41,706 nucleotides of DNA from an uncultured Pelagibacteraceae bacterium (GTDB lineage: Bacteria; Pseudomonadota; Alphaproteobacteria; Pelagibacterales; Pelagibacteraceae): the NCBI GenBank assembly GCA_902530715.1, contig CACABD010000004.1, forward strand, positions 1-41,706, in the 5' to 3' direction. Each line of letters begins with the position of its first letter. The stretch's first letter is position 1. Below, in pieces: positions 34,238-41,706 of this stretch. A program made the translations under genes and the position numbers. The notes under the pieces are model-generated. The model worked only from the letters and a program-made list of their open reading frames with translations. It was not told where the DNA came from and did not search any database.

Positions 34238-34269
34238 AATGAAGTCATCTTTTGAATTGCTTTTGAATT
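34238..34269. repeat. Leader repeat copy B, 5' of the TPR-like gene
   Basis: AATGAAGTCATCTTTTGAATTGCTTTTGAATT; matches 32542..32573. Confidence 0.88.
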
Positions 34270-34347
34270 GCGTTTGAAAAGTGATGAATGATGATGAATG
34301 TATCTTCAATAAGTCAGTAAATAGTAGTATTTTTGAAACCAGTATGA

Positions 34348-34436
34348 GAATGTAATACGTTTCCACCTAAAGAACGGTCAAAAAACATACTAAACAAAAT
34401 TACAACCCCTGGAATGAAAGTTTCAGGGGTTTTTTT
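34348..34436 (+). repeat. Direct repeat copy 2: orphan groEL 3' end + terminator, no groEL CDS upstream
   Basis: GAATGTAATACGTTTCCA...CATACTAAACAAAATTACAACCCCTGGAATGAAAGTTTCAGGGGTTTTTTT. Confidence 0.93.
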
Positions 34437-34438
34437 TT
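34404..34438 (+). terminator. Rho-independent terminator T3 (paralog of T1)
   Basis: AACCCCTGGAAT-GAAA-GTTTCAGGGGTT + T tract. Confidence 0.92.
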
Positions 34439-34444
34439 GAAATA

Positions 34445-35338
34445 TTAAATTTTTCGTCCGACTACTTTTAGTTGATCTCCATTTATTAAATCTAACAGAT
34501 TAAGAGAAAACTCAATTACACGTGTGAATATATTTTTGAATTCAAATTTAATTATATCTTTTAAAAATAAAAAAGGTAATTTAAAAAAATTTCGTATTAA
34601 TCTTCTATACTCTACAAAAGAAAAATCTTCTATCTCGACTATATCAAAACCTGCTTTATTAAGCATTATTTTTGTAGATTCTTTTGAAAAAAAATGAAGA
34701 TGAGATAATGGAACTACCATTGACCATTTTTCTTTTAGGATTTTAGATTTGAAAGACTCTGAATGCGGGAATGTTAAAAATATTTGACCATTTTTTTTCA
34801 TTTTTTTGTTTATTTTTTTTAAAGTTTGGATTGGATTTCCAACATGTTCTAATACATCAAATGCGGAAACAATATCGTTATTGTTTCTAATTTGATAAAA
34901 GTTTTTTTTAATTCCTTTTAATTTAACAAAAGATCTTGGTTCTAGTCCTTGGCAAGTCCATCCTTTTAATAAAAAAGTTTTGTAAAGTCTGCATAATCCT
35001 GGACCAATTTCAAAAAATTTACCTTTGTCAATATTCACATATTTAAAAATCCAATGATCATTTTGAGTCATAATGTTTTTGAAGCCGTACGTTATAAATT
35101 TTTTTTTTTGGTCTAATTCATAATCTGTTCCGCCAAAAACTAAAGGTGAGTCTGTTTTGTAAAGATTATTTAGCATAGTTTGACTTGGAAATTTTGAAAT
35201 AAATCTATGTAAACAATTTTGACATTTCATTAAATCAAACTTGCTGTTAATTTCTTTTAGATGATTTTTAATAGTCGCTAATTTTTTTATATTTCTGTTT
35301 TGACAAATTGGACATTTATTAATTTTTCTTAATTTCAT
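34445..35338 (-). CDS. Class I SAM-dependent methyltransferase with N-terminal Cys4 zinc-ribbon-like motif
   Basis: CPICQNRN...KCQNC; FFEIGPGLCRLYKTFLLKGW; SAFDVLEHVGNPIQTLKKI. Confidence 0.85.
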   Translation of the reverse strand: MKLRKINKCPICQNRNIKKLATIKNHLKEINSKFDLMKCQNCLHRFISKFPSQTMLNNLYKTDSPLVFGGTDYELDQKKKFITYGFKNIMTQNDHWIFKYVNIDKGKFFEIGPGLCRLYKTFLLKGWTCQGLEPRSFVKLKGIKKNFYQIRNNNDIVSAFDVLEHVGNPIQTLKKINKKMKKNGQIFLTFPHSESFKSKILKEKWSMVVPLSHLHFFSKESTKIMLNKAGFDIVEIEDFSFVEYRRLIRNFFKLPFLFLKDIIKFEFKNIFTRVIEFSLNLLDLINGDQLKVVGRKI

Positions 35339-35459
35339 ATTTTCATTTTTAAAAATTTATCCTGTCATGGGGGTCTAAAGGTTGTTCTTACAAATTTATG
35401 TAGTCTTTTTCTGATTAACCACATAATATAATTTTATTAAATAGCTGGGTTGTATTCAA

Positions 35460-35837
35460 TTATTTTCTTTTTTTTGATAAGCCTAGTTTATCGCTGTGTC
35501 TTAGTCTTAATACAACTATAGCAATAGCTATAAATACAATTGCTAAAGACTCGTATAATAGTTGTGAGGCGTCCATCTCTTTTCCTTGTAGAATTATAAA
35601 TCTTGATAAAGCAGTTATTGCAATCAAAAGTGGTAAAGTAATACTAATTGATTGCTCGTCCCAAAAAACACGTACCATTGCTAAAACTTCTAGGTATAAA
35701 AACATAAGTAGTAAGTCTGCTAATGTAACAGTTTGATTCATAAACATGTTTCGTATTTCCAACAAGACGGCAAGAACTGTACATATAAGTATAACTGCAA
35801 GTAAAATTAGCTGAATATTTTTAACTAAATCTTTCAC
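35460..35837 (-). CDS. PsiE-like phosphate-starvation-inducible family membrane protein
   Basis: LADLLLMFLYLEVLAMVRVFW, ITLPLLIAITALSRFIIL. Confidence 0.75.
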   Translation of the reverse strand: MKDLVKNIQLILLAVILICTVLAVLLEIRNMFMNQTVTLADLLLMFLYLEVLAMVRVFWDEQSISITLPLLIAITALSRFIILQGKEMDASQLLYESLAIVFIAIAIVVLRLRHSDKLGLSKKRK

Positions 35838-35873
35838 AAATATAATTTAATTGATTCTCTACAAAATAAGAAG

Positions 35874-36359
35874 CTATTTATTCTTGTCCTTTTGAGTGAA
35901 CGGTAACCATTTTTCAAAAGCTGATTTATCAGGTCCATCATACTTTATTTCGTATGAGTTTGTTCTGGTTAAAACTTCTATACCCTTGGAAAATATGAAT
36001 ATAAACATTAAAATAAATATTAATGACATAATTTTAAAAGGATTAAAATTTTTAGTCTTAAAAACACTTACCGATTGTGCTTCAGCGTTATGAAATTGTT
36101 TAAAAGTATAATAAACAGCAAAAATTATACCAGCATGAGCTAAAAAAACTCCAGCCCATCCAAATATAAAAGTTGTGTATGAAAATATATACAAGCTAAA
36201 TACTACCGACCAAATAAAACTTAGAACTAACAGAATTTGTAATCTAACTGTTTTTGGTAGTGCTCTTAAATCATTTTTACTATCATCAAATAGTATGTTT
36301 GCAGAATCAATCATGAATCTCTTAAAGGACATACTACTATTTAAATATTTTAAACACAA
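35874..36359 (-). CDS. Hypothetical membrane protein
   Basis: ORF with 3 TM segments, between co-oriented genes; start may be internal (MSFKRFMIDS). Confidence 0.6.
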   Translation of the reverse strand: MCLKYLNSSMSFKRFMIDSANILFDDSKNDLRALPKTVRLQILLVLSFIWSVVFSLYIFSYTTFIFGWAGVFLAHAGIIFAVYYTFKQFHNAEAQSVSVFKTKNFNPFKIMSLIFILMFIFIFSKGIEVLTRTNSYEIKYDGPDKSAFEKWLPFTQKDKNK

Positions 36360-36362
36360 AAA

Positions 36363-37010
36363 TCAATTAAAGAATTTTCCTGCTAAATATAATCCTAAAG
36401 CTACAGCAGGACCTATGCCAAAAGCAAAGAGCAATGTACCGATTCCTACAGTGCCTCCTAAATACCATCCGATTGATACAACCAAAATTTCTAAAAACGC
36501 TCTTACAGATGCTATTGGAAAATTCGTTTTTCTTTGTAGGCCTGTCATAAGACCGTCTCTTGGTCCAGGTCCTAAGTTAGCAATTAAATAAAAACCAGTG
36601 CCTATTCCTACTAATAAAACCGATGCTATGGCTAATAATAGTTTATTAAAATAAATTTCTGGAGTAGGAACAAAAATTATACATACATCAATCATGGTGG
36701 CTATAATTAAAATATTAAATAATGTTCCAAGACCAGGTTTTTGTCTAAGAAAAATCCATAAAGACAAAACAGAAACACTCACCATGAAAGTAACTATTCC
36801 TACAGAAATATCTGTATTAAGAGATATTCCTTGAGCTAATACACTCCATGGAGATGCACCTGTAAACGAAACTATGAGCAAACCTTCACCTGCACCAAAT
36901 AAAGTTAATCCAAAAACTAAGAAAAATATGGTTATTAACTTTGGTCTTAAGTTAAATGGGTTTTTAGAGCTCCATGATTTTTTTGGAATTTTTTTTATAG
37001 TTAAAAACAT
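36363..37010 (-). CDS. YczE/YitT-like integral membrane protein
   Basis: LTLFGAGEGLLIVSFTGASPWSVLAQGIS, LIANLGPGPRDGLMTGLQRKTNFPIASVR. Confidence 0.8.
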   Translation of the reverse strand: MFLTIKKIPKKSWSSKNPFNLRPKLITIFFLVFGLTLFGAGEGLLIVSFTGASPWSVLAQGISLNTDISVGIVTFMVSVSVLSLWIFLRQKPGLGTLFNILIIATMIDVCIIFVPTPEIYFNKLLLAIASVLLVGIGTGFYLIANLGPGPRDGLMTGLQRKTNFPIASVRAFLEILVVSIGWYLGGTVGIGTLLFAFGIGPAVALGLYLAGKFFN

Positions 37011-37043
37011 AATTAATTATTAGAATACAATTTTAATCTTAAA

Positions 37044-37745
37044 ATGAAAATAATTTCTAAAACATTAATTCTAACCATAATAATAATATTTTTCCCCCAC
37101 AAATCATTTGCACATGTAGAACACTACAAAAAAGTTGAGAAATTTCTGATGGAAATTTTTAAAGATGGAAAAAAAATTGGTTTTAACAATTATACTTTTA
37201 GTAGGAATGATCAAAATTTAGAAATAGATAATAGGACAGAATTTAATGTTTCTATATTAGGATTGAACGCTTTTTCAATTAAAGGAGTTAGCAAAGAGGT
37301 TTATAAAAACAACAATCTTGTTAGTTTTAAATCAGATACTATTCAAAATAAAAAAAAGAAATTCGTTGATTTATACTTAGATGAAAACAAAGAAAGTTAT
37401 TTTATCAAAGGATCCTCTTATACTGGCAAGATTGACTTAGATATAGTAATCGGTAGCTGGTGGAATCATAAAATAATCCAAAGTGAAAAAAACATAAGCC
37501 CAATTTCTGGAAGTATAAACAAGCAAACTATAAATTTTATAAAAAAGGAAAAAATAAACTTGTATGGTAAGGTTTACGATACCAGCCATTTTGTAATTTT
37601 ATCAAAAAGACTCAATAAAGAAGACAGTGAGGAACGCAGATATGACGTGTGGTTAGATATAAATACTAATCATATTTTAAAAATGACATACTCAAAGTAT
37701 GGTTTATGGGAATATAAATTAAAACAAGTTATTTATTCAAAATAA
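37044..37745 (+). CDS. DUF6134-like secreted protein
   Basis: Signal peptide; YKKVEKFLMEIFKDGKKIGFNNYTF, GSWWNHKIIQ, YDVWLDINTNHILKMTY. Confidence 0.65.
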   Translation: MKIISKTLILTIIIIFFPHKSFAHVEHYKKVEKFLMEIFKDGKKIGFNNYTFSRNDQNLEIDNRTEFNVSILGLNAFSIKGVSKEVYKNNNLVSFKSDTIQNKKKKFVDLYLDENKESYFIKGSSYTGKIDLDIVIGSWWNHKIIQSEKNISPISGSINKQTINFIKKEKINLYGKVYDTSHFVILSKRLNKEDSEERRYDVWLDINTNHILKMTYSKYGLWEYKLKQVIYSK

Positions 37746-37749
37746 TTAT

Positions 37750-38889
37750 TTAATTTGTCTTGCTTCTTTCTCTAGAAATCAAATGAGTTAATGAGTCTAC
37801 CATTAAGTCTGATGCGGTAAATATATCTGTCGACTTAAATTCGTGGGAATGATTTTTCTCTGGATTACTTTTATCCTCTATAACTATATCACCACTTAGG
37901 GAATTATCTTTAATGTATATTAAAATTAACCACTCCTCATCTTTCGAGTCATCTTTTTTAATAAAAATTTCACCTGTTTCAAATCTTCTATCTATGCATC
38001 TAAAAATAGACATTTCTCTTGTTAGATGTCTTTTATTTAATTGAAAAACTAAACTGCTTGCGCTCCTGTAAAAACTTTCTAAAGAATTTTCAATTTTTTG
38101 TCTGGAGACTATATAATCATGCTCTTTCTTTAAAAGTGCACCTCTATCATCTTTATCAGAAGTTTTTATACCTAACGCTTCTACCCTCTCTCTAATTTTC
38201 TGGTCTCTAATTAATCTATATTTTTCTTTGAGTTTATCGATCCTGTCTTGCAAGCCAGCATAATCTTCTCTTTGCTCTTTAAGTGAAATTTTTTCTAGTT
38301 TCTCTAATTCTTTTATTTCTCTAACTCTAAATTTCTCAATCTGTTTTTGTAACCTTATTTCCTCTAAAAATTTTCTTTGCCTTTCCGATTGTTCTTGTCT
38401 AAGAATTGCTTGTTCTTTTCTAAGGAAATTTTTTAAATCTTTAGATCTTTGCTTTTCAAGCAAAATTTCATCTTTTAATTGCTTTTGTTTAAACCTTAAT
38501 TGTAAATCTACAGTTTCTAGTTCCTTTTGTTTTTCTTTTTGTTTGATTTTTTGCTCTTTCTCATATGCCTCTATTTTTAATCTCTGCTTTTCTTCTTTTA
38601 TTAATGATTTGTATTGTTCGATTTTATTGTCAATAAAATCAAAGAAACTTTTTATTTTTTCCTCTAGATTAATCTTGAAACTATCTTTTATATTTATTTT
38701 TATATTTTCTTGAAGTCTCAATAAATTTATAAGAAAGTGGTTTTTTTTTGTAATTTTTTTACCTACATTTTTTTTTTTACTTGAGGATTTTCTTTTTCTT
38801 TTTTTCTTAAATACTTTTCTTTTGACAGTACTCTTTTTTAATTTTTTCTTTTTAATTTTCTTAACTTTTTTTTTCTTTTTTTTTTTCAT
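37750..38889 (-). CDS. Protein with extremely lysine-rich N-terminus and long coiled coil, unknown function
   Basis: MKKKKKKKVKKIKKKKLKK...; Q/E/K/R heptad-rich centre; non-repetitive C-terminal domain. Confidence 0.8.
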   Translation of the reverse strand: MKKKKKKKVKKIKKKKLKKSTVKRKVFKKKRKRKSSSKKKNVGKKITKKNHFLINLLRLQENIKINIKDSFKINLEEKIKSFFDFIDNKIEQYKSLIKEEKQRLKIEAYEKEQKIKQKEKQKELETVDLQLRFKQKQLKDEILLEKQRSKDLKNFLRKEQAILRQEQSERQRKFLEEIRLQKQIEKFRVREIKELEKLEKISLKEQREDYAGLQDRIDKLKEKYRLIRDQKIRERVEALGIKTSDKDDRGALLKKEHDYIVSRQKIENSLESFYRSASSLVFQLNKRHLTREMSIFRCIDRRFETGEIFIKKDDSKDEEWLILIYIKDNSLSGDIVIEDKSNPEKNHSHEFKSTDIFTASDLMVDSLTHLISRERSKTN

Positions 38890-39028
38890 TGGTTAGATAT
38901 GTTGATTTATCAGCAAATAACTAATAAATATAGTAACTTGTAATTGAAAATTTTTTTATTCTATTAATTATAATTAAAATAAAAGCTTATAATTAATCGA
39001 TTATATACTTTCACAACCTGAAAGATAC

Positions 39029-39913
39029 TTAGGCCGCAACATTTTTTTTAGCTGGAAAATCTAATGCTTTAAGTTTGTTGAATAGTATCTTTTCGTCTTT
39101 GGAATCTAACAATGACAGAGTGGGTAAAATATTAGCGTACTCACTATCTTTTTCCTTCAAAAAAGAATGTAAACCAGAAATTAGATTGAATTGATCAAAC
39201 GTTTTTCTTACCTCACATAATTTATTGTTTGCAGTTTGTGTAACATTATTAAAAAAATCGTTATAAACTTTTCTAGATAATTCTGCGGTCACATTGCAAG
39301 TTGCCGTTATAATTCCAGAACATCCAATTTCTAAGCCAGATAATAGTTTTAGCTCTGATCCTGGAAGAATTGAAAAATCTTTAATTTTAAGATCTTGATA
39401 TAAATTATATGAACTATCTTTGACCCCAATAATATTTTTTGGAAAAATTTTAGCTAATTCTTCTACACATTTTGTAGAAAATTTGTATCCACATAATTTT
39501 TCAAAATTATATAATATTATTTTTGACTCAGGTACTGAGTTAACTAATTTCGTATAGTATTTAATAACTTCTTTGTCACCATACTTGTAATATGCAGGGG
39601 GCATTACCAAAAATTTCTTAAAGCCTAAGTTAACCGAAACCTTCATTAGGTTTATTGTATCCAACAAGGAATTTAATCCACAACCTATGATAAAGTTATC
39701 TTTATTTTTGTTTTTGCTCAAATATGTAACCATTTGAATTTTTTCAGCTAGGGAAATTAGTTGAGCTTGGCCTGTGCTTCCAAATATAACTACACCATGA
39801 CAACCATCTTTAATAATTTTTTCACAATGATTTGCAGTTTTTTTAATATTTAACGACATATCATCATTAAGTACTGAAACTGATGCCGCATAAATGCCTT
39901 TAATTTCAACCAT
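39029..39913 (-). CDS. Dihydrodipicolinate synthase/N-acetylneuraminate lyase-family aldolase
   Basis: GVVIFGSTGQAQLISLAEK, ILYNFEKLCGYKFS, GVKDSS Schiff-base lysine. Confidence 0.9.
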   Translation of the reverse strand: MVEIKGIYAASVSVLNDDMSLNIKKTANHCEKIIKDGCHGVVIFGSTGQAQLISLAEKIQMVTYLSKNKNKDNFIIGCGLNSLLDTINLMKVSVNLGFKKFLVMPPAYYKYGDKEVIKYYTKLVNSVPESKIILYNFEKLCGYKFSTKCVEELAKIFPKNIIGVKDSSYNLYQDLKIKDFSILPGSELKLLSGLEIGCSGIITATCNVTAELSRKVYNDFFNNVTQTANNKLCEVRKTFDQFNLISGLHSFLKEKDSEYANILPTLSLLDSKDEKILFNKLKALDFPAKKNVAA

Positions 39914-39963
39914 AAAATAAGCTTATCTCTAAAGAAAAATTTAGTAAAGATATTAGTTAATTA

Positions 39964-40920
39964 ATGAAAATATTAATTTTACAAAACAGAATGGGAATAG
40001 GAGACATGATAATGTTTCTTCCATTTATTGAGGCTATTTCCAAAAAATTCAAAACGCCTGTAACTATTTTAGCAAAAAAAAATACTAAAGTGGAAATGTA
40101 TTTTAATAATAAAGAAATTGTTGAGGAAATTATGTATCTTGAAAGAGAAGATAATAAGAAACACTCTGGCGTTAAGGGATTTTTTAAATTAATAAATGAA
40201 TTAAAATTAAAAAAATTTAATAAAGTTTTCATATTTAATTCATCCTTAAGATATTTCCTAATTTCAAAATTTTCAGGTATAAAAGAAGTCTTTCACTACC
40301 CTTTATTTAAAAAAAAAAATCAAGAAATTATTGAAGCAGCAAAAGAATTTACTCTTAAATCAATTGGAGAGGATGTTGAAAGTATACCAAAGTTATTTTT
40401 AAAAGAGCAAGATATTCTAAAAGCTAGAAAGGACCATTCTATTGATCAAAGTATTACTAATGTAATACTTGGTATAGGTGGTTCAGGTAAAACTAAGAGA
40501 GTACCAGCTTCAATATTTAAAAGTTTTATGAGCAGGGTACTAAAAAGATCTGATTGTAGATTTTTTTTAATGACAGGTAATAACATCGACGAATTAAAAA
40601 TTATGAATGAAATCATAGATAGCGAGTACAAAGAATATTGCACCCCACTAAACAATTTTACCATTAAAGAAATTTTGCCAATTATTCCTAATTGTCAAAT
40701 AGCAATTTGTAATGATTCAAGTTTTAGTCATTTATCTGCTGGACTTGGTATAAAGACGATTGTGTTGATGGTAGACACGCCTTTAATATATGGAAGCTAT
40801 AATAAAAATATGTATCCAATTCTTCCAGAGGGAGAAACGAACGTAACTCATGATACTTTGGGGAAAGATAAAATTAATCCTGAAGAAATTTATAATAAAT
40901 TTCAAAAATTATTAGGATAA
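39964..40920 (+). CDS. Glycosyltransferase family 9 (heptosyltransferase-like)
   Basis: ILILQNRMGIGDMIMFLPFIEAI, ILGIGGSGKTKRVPAS, CNDSSFSHLSAGLGIKTIVLM. Confidence 0.85.
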   Translation: MKILILQNRMGIGDMIMFLPFIEAISKKFKTPVTILAKKNTKVEMYFNNKEIVEEIMYLEREDNKKHSGVKGFFKLINELKLKKFNKVFIFNSSLRYFLISKFSGIKEVFHYPLFKKKNQEIIEAAKEFTLKSIGEDVESIPKLFLKEQDILKARKDHSIDQSITNVILGIGGSGKTKRVPASIFKSFMSRVLKRSDCRFFLMTGNNIDELKIMNEIIDSEYKEYCTPLNNFTIKEILPIIPNCQIAICNDSSFSHLSAGLGIKTIVLMVDTPLIYGSYNKNMYPILPEGETNVTHDTLGKDKINPEEIYNKFQKLLG

Positions 40921-41418
40921 ATTTTTTAAAACGGTATCCTTTGCTTCATTTACTATGGATGCAAGTCTATTTAATTCTGGGCTTATATCTGGGTGTATTT
41001 TTTTCATTATTTTTTTGTATGATTTTTGTACATCTTCTTTTGTATATTCTTTCTTAGGATCTAAATTTAAAATTCTATATGCCTCATCTAAGGGTATACT
41101 TTTTGAACCAGGCTGTTGAAATGTATTAAAATTAAATCGACCTGAGTTTTTTAGAACTCTTAACAAGCCCCAAATTCTAAAGAGTTGTATCAATGAAAGT
41201 CCTGCTTTTGTTTTAATGATGGGTAAAATCATCAACAAAAATGGTAAAGAAAAAATAAACCTTCCAGCAAAGATCATTAATAAAGCAAGACCTATAGAGC
41301 CAAAAATAATAAACTTTCTAATTAAATCGGATATTTTTTTACTCGAGGTTTTGGTAAACCAGTTTAATGACAAATACAGGATGACAAAAATAACTACTGA
41401 TATTAAAAAAAAATTCAT
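40912..41418 (-). CDS. J-domain membrane protein, TIM14/DnaJ-like C-terminus
   Basis: N-terminal TMs; LDEAYRILNLDPKKEYTKEDVQKSYKKIMKKIHPDISPE (HPD motif). Confidence 0.9.
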   Translation of the reverse strand: MNFFLISVVIFVILYLSLNWFTKTSSKKISDLIRKFIIFGSIGLALLMIFAGRFIFSLPFLLMILPIIKTKAGLSLIQLFRIWGLLRVLKNSGRFNFNTFQQPGSKSIPLDEAYRILNLDPKKEYTKEDVQKSYKKIMKKIHPDISPELNRLASIVNEAKDTVLKNLS

Positions 41419-41431
41419 GTATTAGATCCGA

Positions 41432-41706
41432 ATGAAAATACCACAATTAAGAAAAAAACTGGAGGTTAAATCTTGCCACAATATCAGTTGGGAGGATAAT
41501 TACAGTTGGGTTCACCAAGAAAATATTCTTGAAGTCCTTAAAGATGGAAGCAAACTTCTCCCTGAAGTTAGAGAATATTTAAATGAAGAGAATAAATATA
41601 CTGACTTTCAATTGAAAGACACCTCTGAAATCAAGAAAACATTATTTAAAGAAATAAAAGGTAGAATAAAATTAGAGGATGAATCTTTAAAATACAAAGA
41701 TAAAGC
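41432..41706 (+). CDS. ptrB: Oligopeptidase B/S9 prolyl oligopeptidase family, N-terminus only (cut by window edge)
   Basis: Manual translation MKIPQLRKKLEVKSCHNISWEDNYSWVHQENILEVLKDGSKLLPEVREYLNEENKYTDFQLKDTSEIKKTLFKEIKGRIKLEDESLKYKDK; DNY-W, YLNEEN, GRIK..D.S pattern; absent from the ORF track. Confidence 0.75.
   Translation, partial: MKIPQLRKKLEVKSCHNISWEDNYSWVHQENILEVLKDGSKLLPEVREYLNEENKYTDFQLKDTSEIKKTLFKEIKGRIKLEDESLKYKDK

Noticed and set aside
31127-34347. Integrase, transposase or phage genes within the groEL insert
   Set aside because: None of the five ORFs shows tyrosine/serine recombinase, DDE or phage structural motifs; the mobility mechanism is left open.
35339-35459. tRNA or small structured RNA in the intergenic gap
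   Set aside because: No cloverleaf, TTC-loop-like segment or terminator found by eye.
36175-36591. Plus-strand 138-aa ORF
   Set aside because: Antisense to two better-supported membrane protein genes; no recognisable motifs.

Overview
This is an AT-rich, gene-dense, streamlined chromosomal window. Gene content and order suggest a SAR11/Pelagibacterales-like alphaproteobacterium (inference; no search was run). Most of it is housekeeping sequence: a partial Brp/Blh carotene oxygenase; ispH-thrB-rnhA; a cytochrome c oxidase operon (coxB-coxA-ctaB-small coxF-like ORF-ctaG-coxC-SURF1) running into thrC and a peroxiredoxin; rsmE; a HAD/CDGSH/DoxX/pirin/quinone-oxidoreductase run; ubiA; a lipid A/Kdo block (msbA-waaA-lpxK-lpxL); purD-rsmD; pgi; a ribF-ileS-lspA-lipoprotein block; and groES-groEL. 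The part most worth a second look is 31.03-34.44 kb. The 3' end of groEL (last codons, 3' UTR and terminator) recurs about 3.3 kb downstream at about 86% identity by eye, with paired stem changes that preserve the hairpin. The two copies bracket an integrase-less insertion carrying two minus-strand cassettes: DUF805/membrane protein/zinc peptidase, and a two-gene unit of unknown function with a TPR-like protein. The cassettes share a 5' leader repeat, have several short tandem repeats with 10-12 nt period, and are separated by a strong symmetric terminator. Outside this block almost every convergent gene pair overlaps at its stop codons. Other points: two coding regions missing from the ORF track (a 41-aa coxF-like ORF and the start of an oligopeptidase B-like gene at the right edge), a DapA paralog lacking the expected substrate-binding residues, and a protein with an extremely lysine-rich N-terminus plus coiled coil.
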